A DNA stretch of 64,000 nt. Origin: Diphasiastrum complanatum (taxonomy: Eukaryota > Streptophyta > Lycopodiopsida > Lycopodiales > Lycopodiaceae). Positions 11,736 through 24,010 of this stretch are shown here, in pieces. The notes beneath the pieces were generated by a model. The model saw nothing but the letters and a program-made list of their open reading frames with translations, searched no databases and was not told the DNA's origin. Position 1 is the first letter of the stretch; each line of letters starts with the position of its first letter. The position numbers were made by a program, and so were the translations under genes. Location: contig MU832057.1 in assembly GCA_029204225.1 (NCBI GenBank), positions 25,509-89,508 on the forward strand. Reading direction: 5' to 3'.

Positions 11736-13160
11736 GTGATCCGATGGAGTGACCTACCCGAAGAGGCGATAGCTACAGTGGACATTGATATTCGCAACCA
11801 TAAGGCGAATGTCACAACAGTCCCGATGAAAGACAACAAGGAGGAACCCACCAAAATGACAAAAAAGAGCAAAAAGAAGGTGTTGGATTCCTTAAAGTCA
11901 ATCAAGTTGGACTTAGATACAACGTCATCTTCTACACAGGTGACAAAAAATAAAGAAATGACCAGTCGGGCCAAGATCAATATGCTGAAAGAGGAATCTC
12001 GACGAGCTCCAGTTCACGAGATGCCTGATACTTTCAAGAATTATACATTGGATGACATGGTAATCATGATGCTGCAAGCCCAACGAGAACCTGATCAAAG
12101 TCAGGCACCAGCGGAACAAGTCTTTGAGGGACCTGCGCGAACACAGTCGATGAATCTTATGGAACCAGGAGAAGAAGAAAGGATAGTGCATGTGGGAGAG
12201 CAGTTAACACCCACGCAATTCAAGAGACTACGATCCTTGTTGGTGGAATATAAAGACTGTTTTGCTTGGAGCTATAGTGATCTAAAGGGCATTCCGCCAA
12301 CAATAGTCCAACATACCATACCCTTGGTGGACGGAGCAGTCCCCAAGGTGAGCCGGTACTACCGTTGCAACCCAAATTATACAGAACTGATCAAGCAAGA
12401 GTTGCAGAAGCTGATGGACGCAGATTTCATTTACGAAATCGAGCACACGGAATGGGTATCACCAATAGTTATAGTACCCAAGAAGAATGGCAAAATGTGG
12501 ATCTGTGTGAATCTGAAGGCACTTAATGCAGTCACCAAAAAGGACCATTTCCCTTTACCATTTACAAAAAGTGTCCTCGGTAGAGTAGCTGGCGACGAAG
12601 CCTATAGTTTTTTGGATGGCTTCAGCGGCTACAACTAGGTGAAAATAGCCCCCCAGGGCCAGCACAAGACAACATTCACCACGGAATGGGGAACTTATGC
12701 CTATAAAGTGATGTCATTCGGACTTTACAATTCCCCAAGCACTTTCCAGCGAGTCATGCAAGCGACATTCAAAGATTATTTTCAAAAATTTCTGGAAATT
12801 TTCTTGGAGGATCTGTGCGTGCATGGACCAGATTCCGAACATTTATTCAATTTGGAGAAGGTGCTACAAAAATGCTGCGAATACCAAATCTCCCTGAATC
12901 CAGAAAAATGTCAATTCTGGGTGACACATGGCTTGATACTCGGCCATATAGTGTCAAGACACGGGATCGCCACAGATCTACCAAAGATCAGGATCATTAT
13001 TGATCTACCACCATCGGGGACGATCCACGAGGTCTACATTTTCATGGGTCATGCTAACTATAATAGGATCTTCATTCTTGATTTTGCGGAGTTAGCCAGA
13101 CCAATTTACAAGCTCACAACGGATCCACATTGGAATGAGGAAGCTCTAAAGGCTTTCTAG
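11736..13160 (+). pseudogene. Reverse transcriptase of the 12.1-kb gypsy
   Basis: A linker to about 12190 leads into RT: FAWSYSDLKGIPPTIVQHTI, VSPIVIVPKKNGKMWICVN, LNAVTKKDHFPLPF, SFLDGFSGYN. A TAG at 12636-12638 replaces the expected Gln in the YNQ motif. Then TTFTTEWGTYAYKVMSFGL and NSPSTFQRVM follow. The catalytic loop reads FLEDLCVHG; the first of the two catalytic Asp is Glu (GAG, 12807-12809). The thumb follows with GLILGHIVSRHGI, and another TAG at 13158-13160. The frame is continuous apart from stops. The Asp-to-Glu change would be expected to cripple polymerase activity. Confidence 0.9.
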
Positions 13161-13600
13161 AAGATTAAGGATGCATTGGTCTCAGCACCAATCTTACGAC
13201 CACCCAATTGGTCCATTGAATTTTATGTGCATAGGACGCATCGAAGTATGCAGTTGGAGCAGTCTTAACCCAGCCAAGTGAACACAAAAAGGATTTTCCA
13301 ATCCGATTTGCAAGCCGACAGCTCAGTGATACCAAAATAAATTATTCAACCAGAGAGCGGGAAGCACTGACAATGATTTATGCGGTTAAGAAGTTTCGAC
13401 ACTATTTGATGGCCACACATTTTGCTTTTTATACAGACCATCAACCCTTGCTATATCTCGTTAATAAAACTTGCAACACCGGGAGAATCACCAGATGGCT
13501 CCTTCTGTTGTTGGAATTTGATTTTTGGATAGTAGTTTGCAAGGGAAAACAACACTACATGGCAGATCATGTGTCACGAATCAAAGAAAAGGAGATTGCG
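13161..13600 (+). pseudogene. RNase H of the 12.1-kb gypsy
   Basis: A frameshift near 13230 breaks the first catalytic segment (FYVHRTHRSMQ in place of the usual TDAS motif). The second block is intact: NYSTREREALTMIYAVKKFR, then FAFYTDHQPLLYLV with the catalytic Asp, and FDFWIVVCKGKQHYMADHVS. The connection leads on to DELADAALFYVDTVPKWA. It degrades the RNA strand of the RNA-DNA hybrid during reverse transcription. Broken by the frameshift. Confidence 0.88.
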
Positions 13601-14901
13601 ACCCAACCTGATGATGAGCTGGCAGATGCTGCCTTATTCTACGTAGACACAGTACCAAAATGGGCTGCCAACATTGTTGAATATCTAATGCGGGGCCAAC
13701 CAGACAAATCACTACCAAAGGTGGAACAATGGAAATTGATCTTGAAGGCTAGACCTTATCAGTTGATTGTCGGCCAGTTGTATCGAAGAGGTCCTGTTGG
13801 AATTCTTCGATGGTGTATTCTTCCTCATGAGGCCACCCAAATAATTTTGCTTTCACATGAAGGCATGGGTGGAGGTCATTTTGCATCTGACATTATAGTT
13901 CGCAAGATCCTGCAATCAGAATGTTGGTGGCCATCCATTCATAAGGATACGGAGGAATACTTGAAAAAGTGCGATGTGTGCCAAAGGGCAAGGAGACCAA
14001 CGAGATTGAATTATGATCTACTGCATCCAGTCTTAGTCCAAGCACCATTCGAAAAATGGGGATTGGATTATATCGGTCCAATTCACCCTGCAGCAAGGAG
14101 TTCTTAGGCTCGTACATAATCATAGCCACATACTACCTCACCAAATGGGTCGAAGCCAAGGTAGTAAGAGTAGCTGATGCTAGGACAACTGCCAAGTTCC
14201 TTTATGAAAATATCATTCTGCGCTTCGGATGCCCGGTGGAACTAGTCAGCGATCGCGGAAGCCATTTCATCATCAAGGTCCTGTTGGAGGAATTCTTCGT
14301 GATCCACAGAACCAGTACGCCTTATTATCCTTGTGGTAATGGGCAAGCAGAATCATCCAATAAGATCTTGTATAGCGTGCTCACGAAAACAGTTGAGGCT
14401 AGAATATCAGATTGGGGACACAAGTTGCATGCTGCACTATGGGCATTCAGGACAACATATAAAGGAAGCACTGATCAAACACCCTTCCAGTTGGTATATG
14501 GTCAGGATGCTGTGATGCCAGTAGAGTTTTTGGTTCCTTCATTAAGGATTGCCACCGCGCAATGTCTTAATGAGTCCAAATCTCTACAGCTATGCCATGA
14601 AGCTTTGCATAAACTCCGTGAAACACACTTACTAGTTGTGCATGCATTGGCAGCTGAAAAGGAAAGACGCAAACCTTGGCATGATCGCAGACTACAAAAG
14701 AAGGATCTTCATTCAGGAGATATGGTCCTGATGTATAAAACCAAAGCGATCAAGGGAAAGTTAAAATTCACTGGCGAAGGTCCTTATAGGATCAAGGAAA
14801 TTCTTAATCGCCGTGAACTTAGAAAAGCTAGATGGGATGCCATTCGGCACACCCATCAACGGTATCCGGTTGCACAAGTATTGGCCACCACAGTGAGATA
14901 G
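13601..14901 (+). pseudogene. Integrase of the 12.1-kb gypsy
   Basis: An H-H-C-C zinc domain is seen (HEGMGGGHFASD, ECWWPSIHKDTEEYLKKCDVC). The catalytic core has FEKWGLDYIGPI (Asp 1), ELVSDRGSHF (Asp 2) and CGNGQAESSNK (Glu), so all three DDE residues remain. A frameshift lies near 14080-14105 between Asp 1 and TYYLTKWVEAK. The C-terminal GPY/F module is GEGPYRIKEI, and the frame ends with a TAG at 14899-14901. There is no chromodomain. It inserts the DNA copy into the genome. Only one lesion was seen in this domain. Confidence 0.91.
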
Positions 14902-15866
14902 ATCCAGATTGGGGGTGGCACGTTACAAAAAGCTAATCAGCTCAGCCATTACCGTTAGATCTAAGGAGATCAAGCCAAATCAAGCTAAATCCATCAAGAT
15001 TCAGCCAGATCTGGCAAGATCAGAGAAATCCATCAGAATCCAAGGAGGATCTAGATCCTAATAGGATAAAAAAGAAGCAGATCATTAGATTGACTGATGG
15101 ATCTACTACTAAGAATCCATCAGAACTTCCAGAGAACTACCAACAGTCAGATCAAGCCTGGATGAAGTTGATTACCAGTTTACAAAAGTTAAAAATCAGA
15201 AAATCTCAAGATCTCGTCAAAAAACACTCTGAAAGAACACTTTTTTCATGATTTTTTGAAATCCCCTGGGAGATAACTCTTAAAAATTGGACAGTCACTA
15301 GATCTAACCTAGATGCATCCATGAAAATCTTTGCAAGAGTTCTTGATGGAGGAATCATCATTTTTTAGTGTATGCGAGAGTTCCCAGAAGCTGAATTTTT
15401 AGAATCCTCGCAGAGCATCAAGATCATCTTACCAACCCTCGCAAGGTGCCTAGATGGAATCAGAGCAGTGAAATTAGCCTGCCTACATGGTCTGATCTTA
15501 AAAATCCAATTCTCTGAAGTCTTAGAATCCTGTAAAAAAGGTGCCTGCCAAAATTTGGGTAGAACTGAGCAAGGGAAAGTGGATTTCACCTAATACACAC
15601 TCTAAATTCTGCTATATAAGGGCTGAATTCGAGTCATTTGTCACCTTTGCTAGCGAAGCTCTGCCGAAATTTCCACTAAAAATACCAAGTTTTTTGTTTT
15701 CGACCAAACTTCCTACCAACTGTCATCTGCTCATGCGTTCTGAACTACAATCATTGTCATCCAACACTCATTATTCTCAGTTTTCTACTATTTCCACATC
15801 TTTTTCCATTTTCCACCGTTTTTTTTACTTTTTCGACTTTTTTGACCACTAATCATCCTTGCTAAC
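14902..15866 (+). other. Spacer between integrase and the 3' frame
   Basis: No coding signal. It is rich in GATC-containing words near 14950-15130 and holds four copies of the leader motif (15333, 15374, 15404, 15434). The run of T near 15780-15850, just before ATG 15867, resembles a polypyrimidine tract and could be a splice acceptor for a subgenomic 3' message; that is inference. Confidence 0.5.
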
Positions 15867-18355
15867 ATGGCCTCCTCATCCTTTGAAGACTCTGACACCA
15901 AACAGATGATCCAGCGTGACATCCACGAGGCCACACAGATTTGGCCTCTATTCTATGACACTCTGATCCAACCATGGCTACAGACAACCGGCCCACTCCT
16001 TGAAGCAATGGGTTTTTACCCGGCGCTCTTTCATTATGAGATTGACATGGGCCTCGCCCTTCACGCTTATGCCACCTAGGACGACTCGATGGTCACCGTT
16101 GGCATTATGTCCGGTGATCGTCAACCATCTCCCATCGCCACGCCAAAGCTCTGATCAAACCATTCGTCACCCAAACCACACTAGAAGTCTCCATCCAAAC
16201 TAACTATGGTTACTAAATAGAAGCTATCACGGAATCCATCATTCAGGCGGCTGCGCATCAGTTGAATAACTTTTTGGTTATTTCAACATTTTGCAAGGAC
16301 AGAATCCAATCTACACTGCTGAGTCAGATAGTGGAATCCTTTCTAGAATTCCCTAATCCCTTTGTTGTGCCATACAACTGGCATAGCTTCCTTATTCGAG
16401 AACTAACAAACTCCATCAAACCCAACAACCGTGAGCGAATTGCAGTAGGCCCCCTGTTGTGTAACTTTGCCTACGTACTTCTCGAGGCAAAAGTGCACGG
16501 TTTCCAATGCTCATCCCACCTATCTACCCTCACCCGCTTTGCCAACAAAGGTTGTCGAGGGTAGCCAACCGCTGCCTGATGACGCATTTGTACAAACAAT
16601 TTTTGTATCATCACCAGATCGGACTGACCCTACTGCTCCAAATGGCATCAGGATAAATTAAAACCTGATCGAAGACAATGACGACGGAATTCCACACGTC
16701 TTCAGGGCCGATACAACATAAGCCCGTGCCAGTGCCAGTGTACCAGCTGCTCCCACGGATCTAACGACGGCGTACCAAACTCTAGGAAAATACATCCTGG
16801 ATGCGGTAGCGGCCAAAGCTATTCTGAAAAGTAGGGTACTACATTTGGCAACGAGTAATACACAGTTGCGAGTAGACCTCACCAAGTTGCAGCAAGAGCT
16901 GATTCTGGATCAACAACACAAACAAGCAGGGCACCAGGAGATTGCCAAGCTGCAGCAGAAGGAGGAGGGCCTAAACAAATATATTCAAAGCATCTCCAAA
17001 GCACTGACTGAGGCCTCCACAAAGGTGCAGGAGCTTCAAGCTGAAGCATCCCAACGGCTTGCCCCCATGTAGGCGCAACTTACACTTTTGGAAACAGAGA
17101 ACACGCGCCTGGGGACGAAGGTCAAAGCCTTGCAAGACAAAAAGCTCGCTTGGTTAGCTCAATCTGCACCAGACACAAGGCCACTTTCCCAATCAGAGAT
17201 GAATCTTCTACGGCGTCAAGTGCAGATTTATAGCCAAACCCTCAACAACTACCAGGCATAGGTCAATAAGTATCGGGCACGCGCAACGCAAGAGCTCGCC
17301 CAGGCCAAGGAAGCCTTCAAGGCGTGCCAACAATAATGGAAATGAAGGCCCAGCCCACCCTCATGGTAATTTCACCGCCACCTAATTTTGACGCTGTACA
17401 GACTAGTACCAACCAAGATCAGAGCCAGTAGGCAGCAGAGGGATTCCAACCAGATCAAGGGTCCGAAGGCCGAGACCAAGGGCAACCATATGCGACTGCT
17501 ACAACGTGAGACTAGAGCCAAGGCGCAACCACCAGCCAAGGCCAAGCAACATCATCTAGAGGTTCGCGTACGATATCTACCAGCCGGGCCTTTCGAAGAC
17601 CGAAGTCCGTGGAGGAGAACATCAATGGATTTTTATCCAAATATCCCCACAAGTCATCAAGAGACGGCTGACAGATATCATTCTCAGCTCAGACCATCAA
17701 GGAAAAAGAATTGCAAGCCTTACCCGTCCTCCAACCACAACCGGAGTGGCGACAACAGTTATTTGAGAGAGACCCTGCGGCCATCAGTGCTTACGTGACG
17801 AGTCCACAACAGTTACGGGTGGACGTGCATTTTTTGCCATGTCCAAGAAGATCCAAATGGGTGGAATGTGGCACTCCTCTGGACCAAATCACACTACACA
17901 ATCTCAACTGGCCAATCATCAAATCCGAATATGGGTGGACTACGGATGTAGACGCCAGAAGGGCTCTCTCCACATTCGCCAATCACTACATCAATTGTCC
18001 CGATCCCATAGTCCGCGCGGCAGCCACTTACGCCCGGAACTTAGAATGTTTAATGGGCATTGAAACAAAATGGAATGATTTTCTTCCCTCCATATTTTTT
18101 GATCCAAATAAGGCGCTAGCTTCCGACAAAGTCGAAGACCAGCTGCTAGTCGCTCGCGTATATTACCGAGCCGCATTCCTTGGAGGTCCCTGGACGAAAC
18201 GATTCCAAGCATGGGTGGATCAGAAATGGCTAACAGGAGTCCACAAGTCCTTCCACACGCCAAAGGACTCGAAGAAACTGGACCGTCTCAACTTCATGGA
18301 AGATGTTATTGGCTACTTGATCCACCAGAGGCGGTCCAAGAGAACGCTATACTAA
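15867..18355 (+). pseudogene. Extra reading frame between pol and the 3' LTR, function unknown
   Basis: I do not recognise this protein. From ATG 15867 (MASSSFEDSDTKQMIQRDIH) protein-like sequence runs in the sense strand for about 2.5 kb with a few stops (16077 TAG, 16659 TAA, 17070 TAG, 17260 TAG) and shifts near 16153 and 16550. The N-terminal 250 residues look globular (VESFLEFPNPFVVPYNWHSF, RIAVGPLLCNFAYVLLEAK). The middle (16845-17330) is a strong heptad, Gln/Lys/Glu-rich coiled coil (LTKLQQELILDQQHKQ, IQSISKALTEASTKVQEL). After a low-complexity basic part comes a second globular region, 17711-18355, with WPIIKSEYGWTTDVDARRAL and VYYRAAFLGGPWTKRFQAW. No signal peptide or membrane segment is apparent, which argues against a classical envelope. 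It ends 46 bases before the 3' LTR. Confidence 0.65.
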
Positions 18356-18363
18356 ACCGGCAT

Positions 18364-18383
18364 AGTGCCGAAGGACCGGCACT
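18364..18383 (+). repeat. Perfect 7-bp hairpin just before the 3' LTR
   Basis: AGTGCCG (18364-18370), loop AAGGAC, CGGCACT (18377-18383). It lies between the stop of the 3' frame and the LTR, where a polypurine tract is expected; none is obvious before TGTTGGGGG at 18402. Confidence 0.6.
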
Positions 18384-18401
18384 ACTTCAGGCCGTGGGTC
18401 C

Positions 18402-18961
18402 TGTTGGGGGTATTCCCAACAAAGTGTAAATAAATAAAATCCTCCAATAAAATGTGTTGCGAGTGCATGTCATCCTGCGTGTATAAGCCCATGGCCCAAT
18501 GAGCACGCAATTAAAGTTGTAAATAAAATAAACTTGACTTGGGCCTTGGAATTAAAAAGCTAGAGGCCCAATGTCATTTTTAAACTTAGAGATTACTTTT
18601 TAGAGTTGGGTCCAAATTGGGACTTACATGAATCTTGTGATTTCTAATTTACTTTTTGTAGACCCTTGGATCAAGTTGGTTCCAAGATGAATGGATAGGA
18701 TCATTATGAATATTAGCCAATAAGATTGAGACGCAAGGGCCTTCCCCATTTTATAAAAAGGCACCATTTGTACACTATTTCCATGCTTAATGAGAAGGAG
18801 GAAACTCTACCAATTTTGGAAGAGAAGCATCCTCATTTGCAATTCAATGCTTGCTATTGCTCTCGTTGTTTACATTTGTTTTCAAGTTCATGCTTGTTGG
18901 TTTCAAAAATTAAAGTTTCTCTTTTAGCAAGTACAATGTGCATTTGAGCTAACGTCCACCC

Positions 18962-19047
<86 letters not shown>

Positions 19048-19273
19048 CTTCTCAATCTCTTCTTCTCCATTCCTTCTCTTCAACCAAAACCATGAAGAAT
19101 GTTAGTGTAGAGGAGTAGAGTTCAAGAGGAGTAGTATAGTGGTGAGTAGAGCTAAGGTAGAAAGTAGGAAACTAACTGAAAGTAGCATCTATGCTTAGTT
19201 AGGTACCTATCCAGTGATCTAACCTTTGTTGACAGGCGGAAGGGCTATACTATGAGAGATCTTCGACCCCACA
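18402..19273 (+). repeat. 3' LTR of the 12.1-kb gypsy (872 bp)
   Basis: It matches the 5' LTR end to end with scattered substitutions. A (CT)n tract lies at 18965-19044. It ends ACCCCACA, followed by the right target-site copy ACTTG (19274-19278). Confidence 0.95.
18965..19044. repeat. (CT)n microsatellite within the 3' LTR
   Basis: About 80 bp of CT dinucleotides at the same LTR position as 7741-7845. Confidence 0.98.
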
Positions 19274-20040
19274 ACTTGAGAATCTGACAGTCTTTCTTGT
19301 TGTGATTGGTTTTCTTGCAATATCTGCAGAAGAGTTTGGTCTTGGTAGTTTGTTGTCGATTGTGTTGTTGTTGTTGTGTTGAATGTGTCTGCTCAACCTT
19401 TGTCTTCTTATCCTTGAAATTCTTCTTCTTGAATTGTTGCTCAAGATCATTGTCTCTTTATTCGAGGTGGATAAGCTTTTTCTCCTTATTTCTTCCTACA
19501 ATAAACTTGCAGTCAGCTTATGGAGTGATAGCGTAGGAGTATTGCTCAGAATCATACTAGATTGTCGTAGGAGAGAGAAAGACTGGCAAGAAGAGACATA
19601 GTAGAGTCTTCTTCAAAGATAGACGAACCTATTGTAGCTAATTGATTCAACAACTGTTTGAACTCATTCAGATGATCACTGACTGAGGTGACTTCGTTCA
19701 TTTTAAGGGTAAGGACCTTCTTTCTTAAGAAGAGACAAGTCGATACATCTGATGTTTCATAAATGCTTGTTAAAATATCTCATGCTTCTTTCGACGTGGT
19801 ACTATTTGATACGTGAGGTATTTGAGTATCTTTCATATTTAAGGATACAATGGCAAGTGCTTTGCCATTCTTTGCTTCCCAAATGGGTAGTAATTCTAGT
19901 TCAGTCGGTCTGGCTATTAAACCATTTACGTATCCCCATAGCTCTTTTTGGATCAGTATCATCCTCATTTTGAATTTCCACATGTGGAAATCATCTCCGT
20001 TGAACTTATTAATCAATCAAATTTTTTGAGGTTGATCCTT
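19274..20040 (-). pseudogene. Copia gag, left part of the element split by the gypsy
   Basis: Minus strand. From about 20016 it reads INKFNGDDFHMWKFKMRMIL (typical copia gag N-terminus), KELWGYVNGLIARP, then NGKALAIVSLNMKDTQIPH (19780-20016). A helical segment follows with LRKKVLTLKMNEVTSVSDHL and FKQLLNQLATIGS in broken frames. The zinc knuckle CRYCKKTNHNKKDC lies at about 19280-19330, next to the insertion point. Its protein continues without loss at 7178. Gag coats the element RNA. A stop and frameshifts inactivate it. Confidence 0.87.
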
Positions 20041-20152
20041 CCATGAAGATCGAAGAATAGAGATTGTACACAAATCAATTATAAACTAGCTCTAAAAAAT
20101 ATGAATTTTTTTTAGGTTCATTTGATCTCAAGACTCTAGTATATCTAAACCC

Positions 20153-20164
20153 GCTCTGATACCA
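20153..20164 (-). promoter_or_regulatory. Primer-binding site of the split copia (initiator tRNA-Met)
   Basis: On the minus strand TGGTATCAGAGC, complementary to the 3' end of initiator tRNA-Met, lies about 140 bases before gag. This sets the 5' LTR of the split copia to the right of 20165. Confidence 0.85.
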
Positions 20165-20425
20165 CTCTATTGGTGTGGTAATAATACCAATCTGTAAGGG
20201 ATATGGTACTTTTATCAACTCTGATATCATTTCCTTTGTGTGGATTGCCATCATCAACTCTCATTAGTCCTTCATTTGGTTGAGAGGACAGAACAGATTT
20301 TGAAATATCACAATAGCAATTCAGAATCAAGAAGGGAGTAGCCCGATTTCAACATGTTCCTCAGCATTAGTGGAAGGTAATGCATGGTGAATGTGCTGAT
20401 GAAAAGCGCGATCCAGAACAATTGT

Positions 20426-20541
<116 letters not shown>

Positions 20542-20705
20542 ACAACCTTCTTCCATGCTTGATTTCTTTTTTCTCTCTCTCCCGAGGGTTGCGGTTGCTA
20601 GAGTCACTCTCTCTTTTGTTGTTGGTAGAGGGAGCCGACCCTAAAATCTTCATTTCTTGGAAGAAGATAGGGTTTGTTTTTTGGGAGGCCCATGGGGTTT
20701 ATGTT

Positions 20706-20728
20706 TTAATAATAATAATAATAATAAA
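20706..20728. repeat. (AAT)n microsatellite
   Basis: About seven AAT/TAA units next to the probable copia LTR. Confidence 0.9.
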
Positions 20729-20760
20729 ACCCTTACTTTTTTAGTTTTTAGGCAAACATG

Positions 20761-21650
20761 TGCAAGTGTTCAAAAGTTTTGATGCAGGATGATTGGTCGG
20801 CGATGGAACGAATTGGCTTACTATTAGCGTCAATACTATTTCATGCTAGTTAGTCAAGGCTCATTGTTTTTTTGGTAGCTTATTATTTACAAAATCAGAG
20901 GCTCTCAAATCTATTTCTCACTTTCTTAATTTATCCTTTATTTCTTAGTAATTTCTCGAATATAAGACATCAGACTGGTTTATATGATTCTTTCTAGCAT
21001 GAACTTATTCTTCTGAAAGACTGTTATGTCATATAAATTACTACTTGTGCGAATAGACTTAGAATTTAGATAGATTCTAAGGTTAATGTGTTTCAATTTC
21101 TTAAGCCTAGAATATCTCTTTTCACATAAATGGATTTCGATAGAATGGTAGATGATAAGGCCTCAAGCATGCATATTGCCCATGGAGAAGAAGAAAAAAT
21201 AAATTCCTCTTGCCAAGACCGAAAAACAATATCCAAAAACCAAGGTTCTAGCATTGACAACCGAGCACCAAGAAACCGAAATTCCTCTTACTGGGTGCTG
21301 ATAACTTAAATTCATCGAGTCGATTTGGCAACCCATTTTGGAATCAACTTTCAAGTTATCAAACGTCAAGCCCATAGAAAACCTCAATCAACCGGCATGC
21401 AAAAGCATCGATACAGACATTTATGTAATTCAACCAACTGCCGTCCTACACCATGCAACAAAATCAACTTTAACTTTAGAAAAACATGCACAAGCAAAAG
21501 CCTAGACCCCACAAAGGTTTCACATTCAATATCTGCGACTTTATGGGCCATACCTCACTCTATTGCTATTATAACCCGAGGAACCAGCCTCACAACATTT
21601 TTCCTAGGAAAGGGAAGTAGTTCCCTACACCAGCTGCCACCATCGTGACA
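20761..21650. other. No gene seen
   Basis: Short frames only, without recognisable motifs on either strand. I see no tRNA, LTR pair or terminal repeat here. Confidence 0.5.
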
Positions 21651-21651
21651 C

Positions 21652-21742
<91 letters not shown>
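21651..21742. repeat. (GA)n microsatellite
   Basis: About 90 bp of uninterrupted AG dinucleotides. Confidence 0.98.
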
Positions 21743-21744
<2 letters not shown>

Positions 21745-22821
21745 TTTTCCACATGCAGGAAGGGAATGGGATCGCTCTCCACCTCGGACCTTCAGCAGGG
21801 CTAAACTAGCAGGCATTCATCCTGCTTCAACACTGCGACTAACATGACTTGCTTCCAATTTGTCCTGTCAGAAAAGCTTCTTTCCACAGTTCATTGCATC
21901 CAGAATCTGGCATCATGGCCCACAGTCCAAGCTACCGACAAAGCAAAGCCTGACCTACTCTTTGCACCGGTGTTTTTCTATTTGCATCATTTATGCAAAT
22001 CAAAGTCTGAGAAAAATAGTATAAAGCAAGAACCGACTGTCTCACAGTTATCAACAACAATTCAAGGTTTCAAGGACTCCAAAAATGGGTTTCACAATCA
22101 GACAAGAGACAACAGACCAGTTCCCATAGGTCAAGATTCTAGATCAACAACTGATAGCACAAAATAGCATCACTGTTCAGAGGTCTGGGAAGAAAGCATC
22201 AACTAGAGAAAGGTTTCACAGAGTTCACTAACTACATGCATCACTTATTCAAAATCTTTATCTGCTTCTCAAAATAATAGGCAACTTACATTTTCCATTC
22301 TATGTTTACAGTTTGCATGAAACACAAGAGGATTAGACTTGTAAAAAGCACAAATTTTCCACATGCAATCATTAAATTCAAGATTCCCAGCCACAGTTAG
22401 TTTATTCAATCAAGATACATTGATTCACACCAATCTATCAACAAACCATCTGTTACTAATCTAAATTTAATCTGTCCAAAACATTATGGATTCATGCATA
22501 TTGTTCATTTAAAAAAACAGATTTAGACCAAAAAAGTGGATTTACTCATGCTAATCATTCTACTTCAAACGAAAACTTTCTCAAGGCTTCAAAAAAATAA
22601 GAATGAATTCCACACTAATCCACAACATCTCAATAAAATCAAACTAGGAGAAGAGCACTCTACCACCAAGTTTGAAAAGCATGCTCAAAACAAGAATTAG
22701 TGAATCCAAACCCAATTTTCCCTTGAAAAAACAACACCAACCGGGATGTGAATCCAAGTGCGTTCCAATTCCGATTTGATGTAGAACTTCTCTCATCCCA
22801 TCCAAAACCGGCATCTTAGTC
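21743..22821. other. No gene seen
   Basis: AT-rich, with scattered short frames and no recognisable domain. If the primer-like site at 22823-22835 is real, this would be the leader or internal part of a non-coding minus-strand element. Confidence 0.45.
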
Positions 22822-22822
22822 G

Positions 22823-22835
22823 GGCTCTGATACCA
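22823..22835 (-). promoter_or_regulatory. tRNA-Met-type primer-binding site remnant
   Basis: The minus strand reads TGGTATCAGAGCC, as in copia primer sites. No LTR pair or gag could be linked to it, so it may mark a non-coding derivative whose LTR runs right through the GA arrays at 23.1-23.9 kb. Confidence 0.45.
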
Positions 22836-23161
22836 ACGTAAAGACTACTAGGAAAAACCCCTAAGATTGATAGGAAAACACAAGAGAGACTGTGGAGCAA
22901 AACTAGGAGTCCATAGAGGGGCTAGAAGTTTGATTTGAGGAGATCAAAGTCAAGTAAAACCTTTGTGAGTTTCTAGAATCAAATCAACTTTAATTTTCTT
23001 GAGCATTGTTTTGTAGAATCCTTCTTACGAGTTATTTTGAATCAAGATCAAGAGGATCTTGCTACTTGTGTCTTTGTGAACATCAAGTGGGTTGCTAGTG
23101 TATGCTTGAAGATATTAAAAACTTTTGGAGTTTATGTTTTGTTCTTTTTTTGAAAAATAAA

Positions 23162-23931
<770 letters not shown>

Positions 23932-24010
23932 TGTTTTTTTTTTGCATTATGCATTATGCATTAGTTTAGGGTATTTAAGAGTGATAGATAAATAGATGGT
24001 GCTTGATAGA

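Noticed and set aside
10149-13160. UAG decoded as Gln (stop-codon reassignment)
   Set aside because: The intact copia frame at 1-936 ends with TAG at the conserved end of RNase H, NRPB10 ends with a normal TAA, and TAA/TGA breaks also occur; methyl-cytosine decay is the simpler explanation.
17388-17798. 136-codon frame overlapping the 3' accessory region
   Set aside because: Out of phase with the flanking coiled-coil and C-terminal segments and of low-complexity composition; its start overlaps a region where the main reading is broken, so it is not listed as its own gene.
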